A DNA stretch of 53,859 nt from Lachnospiraceae bacterium (lineage in GTDB: Bacteria > Bacillota > Clostridia > Lachnospirales > Lachnospiraceae). The notes beneath the pieces are model-generated. The model searched no databases. It had not been told where the DNA came from and saw nothing but the letters and a program-made list of their open reading frames with translations. The stretch is from NCBI GenBank assembly GCA_900759665.1, contig CAAEWE010000075.1, positions 1 through 53,859 on the forward strand, in the 5' to 3' direction. Position numbers and translations under genes: made by a program. Each line of letters starts with the position of its first letter. Position 1 is the stretch's first letter. This document shows positions 41,868-49,945 of this stretch, one piece after another.

Positions 41868-42422
41868 ATGGCGAATGTACAGAATCAGAATTTTTCCCTG
41901 CTTTCACAGCCGGAAATTGATACATTGATCGATTTTATCAATGAAAAACGAGAAGGGGTAGACAGTTCCGTGCTCAATCAGGAGAGCATTGACAAGCTGT
42001 TAGAGATGCTCCGGTTTAATGATGGAAGAGCCAAGAAAGACGAAATCCTGCATATGGGTGAGGTAGAAGGAACTCTTGCAGATCTCATTACAGTACGTCA
42101 CGGAGACGATATCTGTGCTCTGGAGTATTCTGTGGATGAGATCAATGATTTTGTTTGTCTTGAGGTGGTTAATACTGTGACGAAGGAGCGTATGGCAATT
42201 ACTCCGGAGATGTTCAATGAGGGTGACGGAGAGCTTTGGGGACATTGTGTTGCACCATTGGTGCTTCATCGTATGGCAAGGGCATTGAAGGTAAAATACA
42301 CCACAGAGACTTACGAGAATCTGTGTAAACGGTATGCAAAGTATATCTATGGGGATGAGACCAGAAAGCTTCCGTTCCTGTTTATGCCGGGCAATCGGGA
42401 AAATATTGGCAACATCCTGTAA
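41868..42422 (+). CDS. Conserved hypothetical protein
   Basis: A 184-aa protein from the ATG at 41868 with a perfect AAGGAGG 7 nt upstream, which decides against the ATG at 41844. The N-terminal part (SQPEIDTLIDFIN) is helical. The middle has GEVEGTLADLITVRHGDDICALEY and the end RYAKYIYGDETRKLPFLFMPGNR. I recognise no domain. Lies after the other unknown gene and before a strong terminator. Confidence 0.7.
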   Translation: MANVQNQNFSLLSQPEIDTLIDFINEKREGVDSSVLNQESIDKLLEMLRFNDGRAKKDEILHMGEVEGTLADLITVRHGDDICALEYSVDEINDFVCLEVVNTVTKERMAITPEMFNEGDGELWGHCVAPLVLHRMARALKVKYTTETYENLCKRYAKYIYGDETRKLPFLFMPGNRENIGNIL

Positions 42423-42447
42423 GAGCAGGAATAGTAGGAATATGACA

Positions 42448-42487
42448 GATCTGGATCACAGGTTTTGTGATCCGGATCTTTTTTTTG
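42448..42487 (+). terminator. Terminator between convergent unknown gene and spore protein gene
   Basis: AGATCTGGATCACA pairs with TGTGATCCGGATCT (one mismatch), followed by eight T. Confidence 0.9.
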
Positions 42488-42521
42488 GATTTCGGTTTCT
42501 GAGTCCGCTTTCACTGTCTTT

Positions 42522-42746
42522 TTACTCAGAATCCTCAGATTTCGCTGGATGCGTCTTTTTGGTTCGGGAGGAAAGCATTCCGCCGATCCGGCCACTTTCC
42601 CGGCTTGTCAGGGATTTCCAGCCGGAGGCAACGATCTTGTCAAAATATCCCAGCTCGTTTGCAATTTCCCATTTGGTCTGCTCTTCGATGGGCAGTTTGT
42701 GTACGTCTTCCATTGTCTTAATTTCCTGTTTTTCTTTTTTGGTCAT
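42522..42746 (-). CDS. Small acid-soluble spore protein, alpha/beta type
   Basis: The 74-aa protein has the SASP pattern: KWEIANELGYFDKI, GWKSLTSRESGRIGGML and a basic tail. In dormant spores such proteins coat DNA and protect it from UV and heat. GRIGG and the WEIANELG helix match the alpha/beta family (usual KYEIANELG...RENGRVGG). AAAGGAG precedes the ATG on the reverse strand. The cue for the spore-former assignment. No clear sigma-G promoter could be fixed in the AT-rich upstream region. Confidence 0.8.
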   Translation of the reverse strand: MTKKEKQEIKTMEDVHKLPIEEQTKWEIANELGYFDKIVASGWKSLTSRESGRIGGMLSSRTKKTHPAKSEDSE

Positions 42747-42848
42747 TTTATGTGGCTCCTTTCTATTGATTTATCATTGTTTCCATATACAAATGAAAAT
42801 ATACATATTAAAAACAATATGAATATATAAATAAATTCGAATAACCCA

Positions 42849-42877
42849 TTGCATTTTTATTTGACAACGCATATACT
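42849..42877 (+). promoter_or_regulatory. Promoter of the sulfate/thiosulfate importer operon
   Basis: TTGCAT (42849-42854), a 17-bp spacer and TATACT (42872-42877). The dyad GCATA-TAC-TATGC (42869-42881) covers the -10, so a repressor or LysR-type factor could act here. The 177-bp gap between the spore protein gene and this operon holds no gene. Confidence 0.5.
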
Positions 42878-42923
42878 ATGCCTAAATCAATTGATTGAGA
42901 AAAAGGAAAGAGAGGAAATGAGA

Positions 42924-43958
42924 ATGAAAAATAAACTGATCGCATTATTATTGACAACTACCATTGCAGCAGGAACAATCCTGACAGGCTGCAGCGGAGA
43001 AAATAAAGACAGCAGCACAGGAGGCACAAAGGAGATTTCCATCACAAATGTTTCGTATGATCCGACCAGAGAGTTTTATGCATCTTACAATGAGCTGTTT
43101 CAGGAGCATTGGCAGAAAGAAAAAGGAGAGACCGTCAAGGTTACAGCATCTCATGGTGGTTCCGGTTCCCAGGCACGTTCCGTGATCGAGGGAAATGAGG
43201 CGGATGTGGTAACACTGGCACTGGCACATGATATTACGGCGATTGAGGAAGCCGGTCTCATCGACAAGGGCTGGATCGATGAGTTTGACAAGGATAGCTC
43301 GCCATATACTTCAACGATAGTATTTCTTGTTCGCAAAGGAAATGACAAAGACATTCATGACTGGGATGATCTGGTGAAGGATGGCGTTGATGTCATTACA
43401 CCAAATCCAAAGACTTCCGGAGGTGCATGCTGGAATTTCCTTGCTGCATGGGCATATCAGCAGCAAAGGGACGGCAATGATAAAGAAGAGACCAAAAAGT
43501 TTATGAAAAAGCTTTACCAGAATGTTCTGGTTCTTGACTCCGGTGCAAGAGGAGCGACTTCTACATTTGTAGAAAAAGGTCAGGGGGATGTTCTGATCGC
43601 CTGGGAAAATGAGGCGTATTTGTCCATCGAGGAATATCCGGATGATTATGAGATTGTGACACCGAGTGTCAGCATTCTGGCACAGCCATCTGTGGCAGTT
43701 GTGGATTCTGTGGCAAAGAAGCACGGAACGGAGGAAGTTTCCAAGGAATATCTGCAGTATCTGTATTCGGATGAAGCACAGAGACTGGCAGGGGAGAATT
43801 ACTACCGTCCTTCCAATGAAAAGATCCTGAAGGAGTTTGCAGATCAGTTTGATCTGGATATGAATCTGGTGACCATTGATGATTTTGGCGGATGGGATCA
43901 GGCATTTAAGGATTATTTTGATGACGGGGCTGTATTTGATCAGATCTACAGTGAGTAA
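42924..43958 (+). CDS. Sulfate/thiosulfate-binding lipoprotein
   Basis: Periplasmic-type substrate-binding protein of the CysAWTP importer, here tethered by a lipid. From the ATG at 42924 the protein has 344 aa. A signal peptide ends with lipobox LTGC (Cys23). SASHGGSGSQARSVIEGNEADVV, ending near residue 100 in the family's SHGGSG...Q loop, is the sulfate-binding hallmark, seen here as ASHGGSGSQARSV. NPKTSGGACWNFLAAW and GQGDVLIAWENE follow as in Sbp/CysP. The closely following permease and ATPase genes confirm the system. Selectivity between sulfate and thiosulfate is not visible. Confidence 0.93.
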   Translation: MKNKLIALLLTTTIAAGTILTGCSGENKDSSTGGTKEISITNVSYDPTREFYASYNELFQEHWQKEKGETVKVTASHGGSGSQARSVIEGNEADVVTLALAHDITAIEEAGLIDKGWIDEFDKDSSPYTSTIVFLVRKGNDKDIHDWDDLVKDGVDVITPNPKTSGGACWNFLAAWAYQQQRDGNDKEETKKFMKKLYQNVLVLDSGARGATSTFVEKGQGDVLIAWENEAYLSIEEYPDDYEIVTPSVSILAQPSVAVVDSVAKKHGTEEVSKEYLQYLYSDEAQRLAGENYYRPSNEKILKEFADQFDLDMNLVTIDDFGGWDQAFKDYFDDGAVFDQIYSE

Positions 43959-44025
43959 TCTCAAGGAAAACAATGGTTAGTCTGTTTTCGGACAACATAA
44001 AATATAAAGAGATAGAAACCAATCA

Positions 44026-44073
44026 GGGGCAGCCGCTTCGGAATATGCTGACCGGAGTCTGGCTGTCCCTTTT
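44026..44073 (+). terminator. Intercistronic hairpin between binding protein and permease genes
   Basis: GGGGCAGCC (44026-44034) pairs with GGCTGTCCC (44061-44069), followed by TTTTTATGCTTTTTT. It probably causes partial termination so that the binding protein is made in excess over the membrane parts. Confidence 0.6.
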
Positions 44074-44135
44074 TATGCTTTTTTAGGGAAAATGTGCCTG
44101 TGATTTCGGCAATGCAGGTGCAGAAAGGAATGGGA

Positions 44136-45857
44136 ATGATTATGCAGCAGGGAATAGGAATTATAAAGAGAAAAAATCCCCACGGGGTGCGGGTGATCCC
44201 GGGTTTTGGTCTGACACTTGGTGTATCCGTCACCATGTTATCCTGCCTGGTGTTGATCCCGTTAGCCTCCATTATATGGTCGGCAGGGAGGCTGAGCTTT
44301 TCAGAGTTCATACAGGTTGTGACATCCAGACAGATCCTGTCCGGTTATCAGGTCAGTCTGACATGTGCGTTTGTCGCAGCATTGATCAATGTGATTTTTG
44401 GCATTGTCCTGGCGTGGGTTCTGGTGCGCTATGAATTTCCGGGCAAAAGAATATTGGACGGGATGATCGAGCTTCCCTTTGCCCTTCCCACGGCAGTGGC
44501 GGGCATTTCGTTGACGACACTGTACTCGGATCAGGGCTGGATCGGTTCCTTATTTGCCAAAGCCGGAATCAAGATCGCTTATACCAAAGCCGGGATTACG
44601 ATAGCAATGATATTTGTCGGTATTCCGTTTGTGGTACGGTCGGTTCAGCCGGTGCTGGAAAAGTTTGACCGGGGTTATGAGGAAGCAGCAATGATGCTGG
44701 GGGCAGGAAGGATCCGGACATTTTTTAAGGTGATCCTGCCGGAGCTCTATCCGGCGGCATTGGCAGGCTTTGGACTGGCATTTGCCAGAGGCATTGGTGA
44801 ATATGGAAGTGTTGTTTTTATTGCGGGAAATATTCCTTATAAGACACAGATCGCCCCGCTGTTGATCATGTCAAAGCTGGAACAGTTTAAATATTCAGAT
44901 GCCACAGCGATTGCAGTAGTACTCCTGATTCTTTCATTCATACTGATGCTTCTGATCAACTCCGTTCAGGTTTATATGCAGCGTTTCCAAAGCAGCGGGG
45001 AAAATGGAGCATCTCTTAAAAAGATCGTAGAGCCTTATGACAAGGACAGCCACCGGCCGGTAAAATGGCTGTTGATCACGGCAGCCGTACTGTTCCTTGT
45101 GGTGATGATGGTATTTCCTTTGATACTGGTGGTAAGCAGTGCCCTGAAAGACGGCTGGCAGGCATATGCACAGGCTGTCATGGATGAATACACGATCAAG
45201 GCATTGCGGTTGACGGTACTGGCAACGACAGCGGCTGTGGTGGTCAACACAGTATTTGGCATTTTTGCGGCGGTTCTGATCTCGAAATATTATTTCCGGG
45301 GAAGGCAGGTTCTTGCGGCACTGATCGATATTCCATTTTCCATTTCACCGGTGATCGCCGGTCTGGTATTCAGCCTGACTTTTGGAAATCTCGGCTGGAT
45401 GGGAGGTTTTCTTCAGGCACATAACATCAAGATTGTTTTTGCTGTGCCGGGTGTGGTACTGGCGACGATATTTGTGACATTTCCCTTTGTGTTCCGGGAG
45501 CTTCTGCCGGTACTGCAGGCACAGGGGAACGAGGAGGAAGAAGCGGCAGCACTGATGGGAGCCGGAAAATGGAAAATATTCTCCCGTATTACATTTCCTC
45601 ATATGAGATGGGCACTGCTTTATGGCATCGTGCTTTGTACTGCAAGGGCAATGGGAGAATTCGGAGCGGTTTCTGTTATTTCCGGGCACCTGCGGGGTGT
45701 CACCAATACACTGCCCCTGCACGTAGAGATCCTTTATAATGAATTTAATACCACGGCGGCATTTGCAGTATCATCATTGCTGGTGATCATGGCAGTGATC
45801 CTGTTGATCCTGCGGTCTGTGGTCGTAACCGTGGGAAAACGCAAAGAAAGCCTGTAA
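44136..45857 (+). CDS. Fused sulfate/thiosulfate permease (CysT-CysW in one chain)
   Basis: A 573-aa membrane protein in which two permease domains, normally separate CysT and CysW of about 275 aa each, are joined. Domain 1 (about residues 1-270) has the EAA loop EEAAMMLGAGRIRTFFKVILPEL in short form EEAAMMLGAGR; domain 2 (about 310-573) has EEEAAALMGAGKWKIF. The EAA loops contact the ATPase CysA. The linker is about 40 residues. I chose the ATG at 44136 with AAAGGA 6 nt upstream; ATGs at 44130 and 44142 are alternatives. The fused permease would act as an internal pseudo-heterodimer. Confidence 0.9.
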   Translation: MIMQQGIGIIKRKNPHGVRVIPGFGLTLGVSVTMLSCLVLIPLASIIWSAGRLSFSEFIQVVTSRQILSGYQVSLTCAFVAALINVIFGIVLAWVLVRYEFPGKRILDGMIELPFALPTAVAGISLTTLYSDQGWIGSLFAKAGIKIAYTKAGITIAMIFVGIPFVVRSVQPVLEKFDRGYEEAAMMLGAGRIRTFFKVILPELYPAALAGFGLAFARGIGEYGSVVFIAGNIPYKTQIAPLLIMSKLEQFKYSDATAIAVVLLILSFILMLLINSVQVYMQRFQSSGENGASLKKIVEPYDKDSHRPVKWLLITAAVLFLVVMMVFPLILVVSSALKDGWQAYAQAVMDEYTIKALRLTVLATTAAVVVNTVFGIFAAVLISKYYFRGRQVLAALIDIPFSISPVIAGLVFSLTFGNLGWMGGFLQAHNIKIVFAVPGVVLATIFVTFPFVFRELLPVLQAQGNEEEEAAALMGAGKWKIFSRITFPHMRWALLYGIVLCTARAMGEFGAVSVISGHLRGVTNTLPLHVEILYNEFNTTAAFAVSSLLVIMAVILLILRSVVVTVGKRKESL

Positions 45858-45963
45858 AAAGCAGAAGGCGGAGCGGTAATTTTACAAATACTATCAATAA
45901 AGAGAAGCCGCCAAAAGATTATGCAAAAAGCGGATGGATGGTATCAGGGAAAGGAATGAGTTT

Positions 45964-46713
45964 ATGTATATAGAAATGAAAGAAATCAACAAAACATTTG
46001 ACGGGTTTCACGCATCACAGGATGTGTCCTTTGGAATTGAAAAAGGACATCTGGCAGCACTTCTGGGTCCGAGCGGCAGTGGGAAAACAACGATCCTCCG
46101 GATGATCGCCGGACTGGATGTGCCGGATTCCGGGGATATTCTGGTGGAAGGAAAACGGATGAATGATATTCCGGGCAGCAAACGTGGCATTGGATTTGTG
46201 TTTCAGAATTACGCACTGTTTCGTTATATGACAGTGGCGGATAACATTGCTTTCGGCCTGGAGATCCAGAAAAAGAGCAAAAAGGAGATCAAAGAACGTG
46301 TGGAAGAGCTTCTGGAACTGATATCCATGAAGGATCTGGGAAAACGATATCCCCACCAGCTTTCCGGAGGACAGCGGCAGAGAGTCGCATTTGCCCGGGC
46401 ACTTGCTCCGAATCCCCACCTGCTGCTTCTGGATGAGCCATTTGCTGCCATTGACGCAAAGGTACGCCGGGAGCTTCGCACCTGGCTCAAGGAAATGATC
46501 CGTCAGGTTGGCGTGACCAGTATCTTTGTGACCCATGATCAGGAGGAGGCAATGGAGGTGGCAGATACCGTCATTGTGACAAATCAGGGAAGGGTGGAGC
46601 AGATCGGCACGCCGGAGGAAATCTGCCTTCATCCGGAGACGGATTTTGTACGGGATTTCATAGATTCGGCGAGATATGAAGCGTTGATGGTGAAAAAAGA
46701 AGATGGTATATAA
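45964..46713 (+). CDS. cysA: Sulfate/thiosulfate importer ATPase CysA
   Basis: The 249-aa ATPase has Walker A GPSGSGKTT (about 38-46), FQNYALFRYMTV, signature LSGGQRQR, Walker B LLLLDEPFAAIDAKVR and the H-loop THDQEEAMEVAD. The QNYALF and EPFAAID motifs fit the sulfate/molybdate importer class. The C-terminal regulatory domain found in longer CysA is absent. The start is at 45964, behind AAAGGAATGAG. It follows the fused permease by 106 bp. Confidence 0.92.
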   Translation: MYIEMKEINKTFDGFHASQDVSFGIEKGHLAALLGPSGSGKTTILRMIAGLDVPDSGDILVEGKRMNDIPGSKRGIGFVFQNYALFRYMTVADNIAFGLEIQKKSKKEIKERVEELLELISMKDLGKRYPHQLSGGQRQRVAFARALAPNPHLLLLDEPFAAIDAKVRRELRTWLKEMIRQVGVTSIFVTHDQEEAMEVADTVIVTNQGRVEQIGTPEEICLHPETDFVRDFIDSARYEALMVKKEDGI

Positions 46714-46735
46714 ACTTAAATTATAAAAACAATAA

Positions 46736-46764
46736 TTGACTTTAGTTTTTCGACATGTTATATT
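46736..46764 (+). promoter_or_regulatory. Promoter of the secreted-peptide/ABC locus
   Basis: TTGACT (46736-46741), a 17-bp spacer and TATATT (46759-46764), 27 bp before the peptide start. Confidence 0.6.
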
Positions 46765-46790
46765 GATAAAGGTATACCAGATATTAAAAA

Positions 46791-47098
46791 ATGAGAAAAA
46801 TAATGAAGAGAAAATTATTGCTAGTTGCATTAGGCTTTTTTTGATGACAACGCCAGTTTGTGTTCATGCAGCAACCTATAGGGCGAATGGTTATATTGGA
46901 AAAAACTTTGGAAAAGGAAAGGTGATAGCAAGTGTATCATATGCTAAAAATACAAGTATTTAAATAAGCAATCCCTAGTAGGAAAAAGGTTATTTTATCT
47001 GTTAATAGCATTAAAAATACGGAAGAAGTGGGAAGGTAACAGTTAATGGGAAAAATATTGTCAAATTTAAGAATAAGTCTGGGCATTATGAAGTGTAA
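46791..47098 (+). pseudogene. Frameshifted small secreted-peptide gene
   Basis: An ATG at 46791 opens a signal peptide-like start (MRKIMKRKLLLVALGFF) that stops at 46842 in a run of seven T (46836-46842). One more T would continue the frame into LMTTPVCVHAA, with a good signal-peptidase site VHA-A, and ATYRANGYIGKNFGKG up to 46963. A third piece, KKVILSVNSIKNTEEVG, follows in the next frame (about 46983-47033). A fourth, KVTVNGKNIVKFKNKSG, returns to the second frame and ends at 47098, inside the next gene. So about a 100-aa secreted protein can be pieced together with three frame changes. T7 suggests slippage or a sequencing error at the first; the others suggest decay. No family is recognised. 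Confidence 0.55.
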
Positions 47099-48326
47099 CT
47101 TTGTCACGAAATTATTGACATTTTGTCTTATGATGGCAGGTTTTGTATTGGCGGGGATGACTCTGATCAGTGTGAATATATCGGATTACGATAAAATTCA
47201 ATATCAAAAGAAATGTGATATCAAAAGAACCGGGGTTATGCGTTGCGAGAATAGTGATGAAGAATTGAAGCCTGGAATGGATCTGTTATCAGGACGTCCT
47301 CATCAAAGATTCTGGGATCATTTGAAAAAAAGTGGTCTTGTGGAAAAATGTGCCCAATATACAATTTTAGGCCGTGAAGATGTTGATCAGAAGCTTATAA
47401 AAATACAGGAGGGTCATCAAATTTCGCAGTATGCTGCAATAAATTGTGTGGAAGCAATCTATGCACAGAGAGATATATTTGACATTTATGGCATAGAGAT
47501 TGATTATAAAGTACCGGTACAGGATTGGGAGGACGATGGTGTTTTGTTAGGAAGTCAATTTAAGTCCGATTATGAAAATGAAAAAGAAGTCTATTTTTAT
47601 GGGAAAAAATGCCCGATTCTTGGATTTATAAAAAAAGATCAGAAACTTTCGTTTGAAAGAGTTGCTTATGAAGGAGGAACAGCACTGACCGGTCTTTATA
47701 ATTTGGATTATTCTTTTTTTCGGATTGTTGCTGACAATGTTTATCAGGGATACGATATTCATTACAAGCTTGCGGATCATGTTTCCAGACAGCAGTTTCA
47801 AAACGATATTGACAAAATGGCAAAAAAATATCATACAACTATTATATCGCAATTCTTTCTGGATCAGCATTTGGCAGATCTGAAAAAAGAAAATATAAAA
47901 ATACTGGGAAAAGTAACAGGTTTTGCAGTTGTTTTGCTGGTGGGTGTGATGTTGTTATGCATTATATCAAAGATTATGACATTTTTTCTAAATAAGTCAT
48001 TGTATGGTATTCTTTATTCATCAGGACTTACGACCAATCAGGTGAATACAACATTTATCTTTGAAAATTTCATCATAATGGGAGCAGCATTAATATTAGC
48101 ATTTTATTGGATTTATTATGGGATAAATTTTTTCTGTGAATATTATGGAAATGTTCCGGCATATTTGATCGTTGATGTCGTGAAAAGTATTTTGGTATCC
48201 AAGGTTTTTGTACAGGAATTTTTGTTATATGTATTCATTGCAGTGATAACGTCAGTGATACCAATGGCAGTGTTTTCCAGATTGACGCCTCTTTCTATGA
48301 TGAGAGGATTTTATGAGGGACAATAA
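47046..48326 (+). CDS. FtsX-like ABC permease of a peptide-type export locus
   Basis: The 426-aa membrane protein has an N-terminal amphipathic helix and membrane segment (about 18-42), a large extracytoplasmic domain (about 43-290) and three C-terminal membrane helices (about 293-420), the MacB/FtsX layout. The ATG at 47046 has GGAAGG about 9 nt upstream; an ATG at 47088 would avoid the overlap with the decayed gene. The region is visibly richer in A and T than its neighbours, which suggests recent acquisition. Substrate unknown; a peptide is likely given the upstream remnant. Confidence 0.8.
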   Translation: MGKILSNLRISLGIMKCNFVTKLLTFCLMMAGFVLAGMTLISVNISDYDKIQYQKKCDIKRTGVMRCENSDEELKPGMDLLSGRPHQRFWDHLKKSGLVEKCAQYTILGREDVDQKLIKIQEGHQISQYAAINCVEAIYAQRDIFDIYGIEIDYKVPVQDWEDDGVLLGSQFKSDYENEKEVYFYGKKCPILGFIKKDQKLSFERVAYEGGTALTGLYNLDYSFFRIVADNVYQGYDIHYKLADHVSRQQFQNDIDKMAKKYHTTIISQFFLDQHLADLKKENIKILGKVTGFAVVLLVGVMLLCIISKIMTFFLNKSLYGILYSSGLTTNQVNTTFIFENFIIMGAALILAFYWIYYGINFFCEYYGNVPAYLIVDVVKSILVSKVFVQEFLLYVFIAVITSVIPMAVFSRLTPLSMMRGFYEGQ

Positions 48327-48338
48327 AGGAGAAGAAGT

Positions 48339-48998
48339 ATGATTGAATTAATAAATTTAACAAAAGAGTATCAAAAACCCCCGAAAAAGGTTCTGGACAG
48401 GATATCACTGACCATTGGTGACAATGAGATGATTGCAATTATGGGAAAATCAGGAGCAGGTAAATCTACACTTTTAAATATTCTGGGGTGCATCGATGGG
48501 ATTACGAGCGGAGAATATCGTTATAATGATATTCTTGTCTCAGATTTATCGGCGGCAAAACGTCATTTGTTCCGCAAACAGCATTTTAGCTATATTTTTC
48601 AAAATTTTGAACTGATACCCTCTTATACGGTATATGAAAATGTGGAATTGCCGTTGCTTGCGAGAAATATAGGAAATCGCAGGGAAAAGGTGCAAAAAGC
48701 ATTGGAAGAAGTAGGAATATTGGAACATCAAAAGAAAAAAATGAATAAATTGTCTGGAGGAGAGCAGCAGAGATGTGCAATTGCGAGGGCATTGGTGGCA
48801 GATACGGACATTATTCTGGCAGATGAACCGACGGGATCGCTGGACGAACAGAATTCAATAGAAATTATGAATCTGTTAAAGGGATTTCATCAAAGAGGAA
48901 AGACGGTAATTATAGTGACTCATGATCAGGATGTAGCGGATCAATGTGAATACTGTATCCATATTAAGGATGGAAGGATTGGATCGGACGATAAATGA
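48339..48998 (+). CDS. ABC ATPase, LolD/MacB class
   Basis: The 219-aa ATPase has Walker A GKSGAGKST (about 36-44), FQNFELIPSYTVYENVELPL, signature LSGGEQQR, Walker B DIILADEPTGSLDE and the H-loop THDQDVADQ. EPTGSLDE and ENVELPL mark the LolD/MacB mechanotransmission class that pairs with FtsX-like permeases. It begins 12 bp after the permease gene and overlaps the next one by 4 bp (ATGA). Confidence 0.93.
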   Translation: MIELINLTKEYQKPPKKVLDRISLTIGDNEMIAIMGKSGAGKSTLLNILGCIDGITSGEYRYNDILVSDLSAAKRHLFRKQHFSYIFQNFELIPSYTVYENVELPLLARNIGNRREKVQKALEEVGILEHQKKKMNKLSGGEQQRCAIARALVADTDIILADEPTGSLDEQNSIEIMNLLKGFHQRGKTVIIVTHDQDVADQCEYCIHIKDGRIGSDDK

Positions 48999-49834
48999 AA
49001 AGAGATTTTAAAGCACATCCCCTGTCAAATATAATGTTGTTTGTGAGTTGTCTGGCGGCATTTATGATCATCATATCCTGTCTTTCGTTTGGAGAGAACT
49101 ATCGTCAGAACGAGCAGGAAAAGAACAGACAGTATAGTATAATCTGTATGATAAAAACTCTGGAAAAGGAGCTTTCGTGCAGACAGGTAAGTAATGTACT
49201 GCAGGAATTTGATCGACTTCAGAAAAAATATTCCCTGGGAAGTGTTGAGCTTACAGATTTGGCTGACAATGAAGTTACGGGATGGGAAAAAGCGGCAGGT
49301 CAGGAAAACGGTGGCATGATCGGTTCGATACAGGAATTGTTCAACCGGGGGGAAATTTGTTTTGTGATCAGGGATGACCAGCCATTACAGGAAGTGTATC
49401 GGGATTTTTATGATCAATGTCAAAAAAACGGGTTTGAAATATGCGTCAATAAACATAAAGAGGTGAGCGAAAGACATACGAAAGAGGTGAATAAACGCCT
49501 CTACATACTGATACGGGGTGCTGCTATTTGCTTTTCTTTTATTTTAATATTTGGGGCGATGTATCTGTGGTATGGAGGAAGAAAACATGAGTGGTTTATC
49601 AGGAATATATATGGACAGTCTGCCGGATGTATCTGCATGGATGTGGTCAAGATCCATATTATGTTTATGATCATGGCATATCTGCTCAGCGTTTTGGGGG
49701 TCAGAATGTTTGGGGGAGTAGACAGCACGGGGCTTTCGCTGGTACGGTATGGTCTGCTGGGAGTTGGGGAATGTGTTTTGTGCAGTTTGCTTCTTGGAAT
49801 TCAGGCATTCAAATTTTCAAACATTTTCCGCTGA
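48995..49834 (+). CDS. Membrane protein, probable second permease of the ABC locus
   Basis: The 279-aa protein has an N-terminal helix (about 10-32), an extracytoplasmic domain (about 33-165), and three C-terminal helices (about 167-275). It resembles a shortened FtsX-like permease, matching the longer one upstream in layout. Its start overlaps the ATPase stop by 4 bp, so it is part of the same unit. A pair of unequal permeases with one ATPase is what the order suggests. It shares the AT-rich composition. Confidence 0.75.
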   Translation: MKRDFKAHPLSNIMLFVSCLAAFMIIISCLSFGENYRQNEQEKNRQYSIICMIKTLEKELSCRQVSNVLQEFDRLQKKYSLGSVELTDLADNEVTGWEKAAGQENGGMIGSIQELFNRGEICFVIRDDQPLQEVYRDFYDQCQKNGFEICVNKHKEVSERHTKEVNKRLYILIRGAAICFSFILIFGAMYLWYGGRKHEWFIRNIYGQSAGCICMDVVKIHIMFMIMAYLLSVLGVRMFGGVDSTGLSLVRYGLLGVGECVLCSLLLGIQAFKFSNIFR

Positions 49835-49840
49835 TTATGC

Positions 49841-49869
49841 TTGAAGAAACGGCAAAAATCCTGTACAGT
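49841..49869 (+). promoter_or_regulatory. Promoter of cysS
   Basis: TTGAAG (49841-49846), a 17-bp spacer and TACAGT (49864-49869), 77 bp before the start. No T-box leader fits in this space. Confidence 0.5.
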
Positions 49870-49945
49870 ATAGATTGGAACATTTAGAATAGTTTTATGT
49901 CTGCGGCTCGGAGCTTGTGGGCTGAGAAAGGAATACAGGATTGTC

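Noticed and set aside
49835..49945. T-box leader before cysS
   Set aside because: The space is too short and no T-box core sequence was found.
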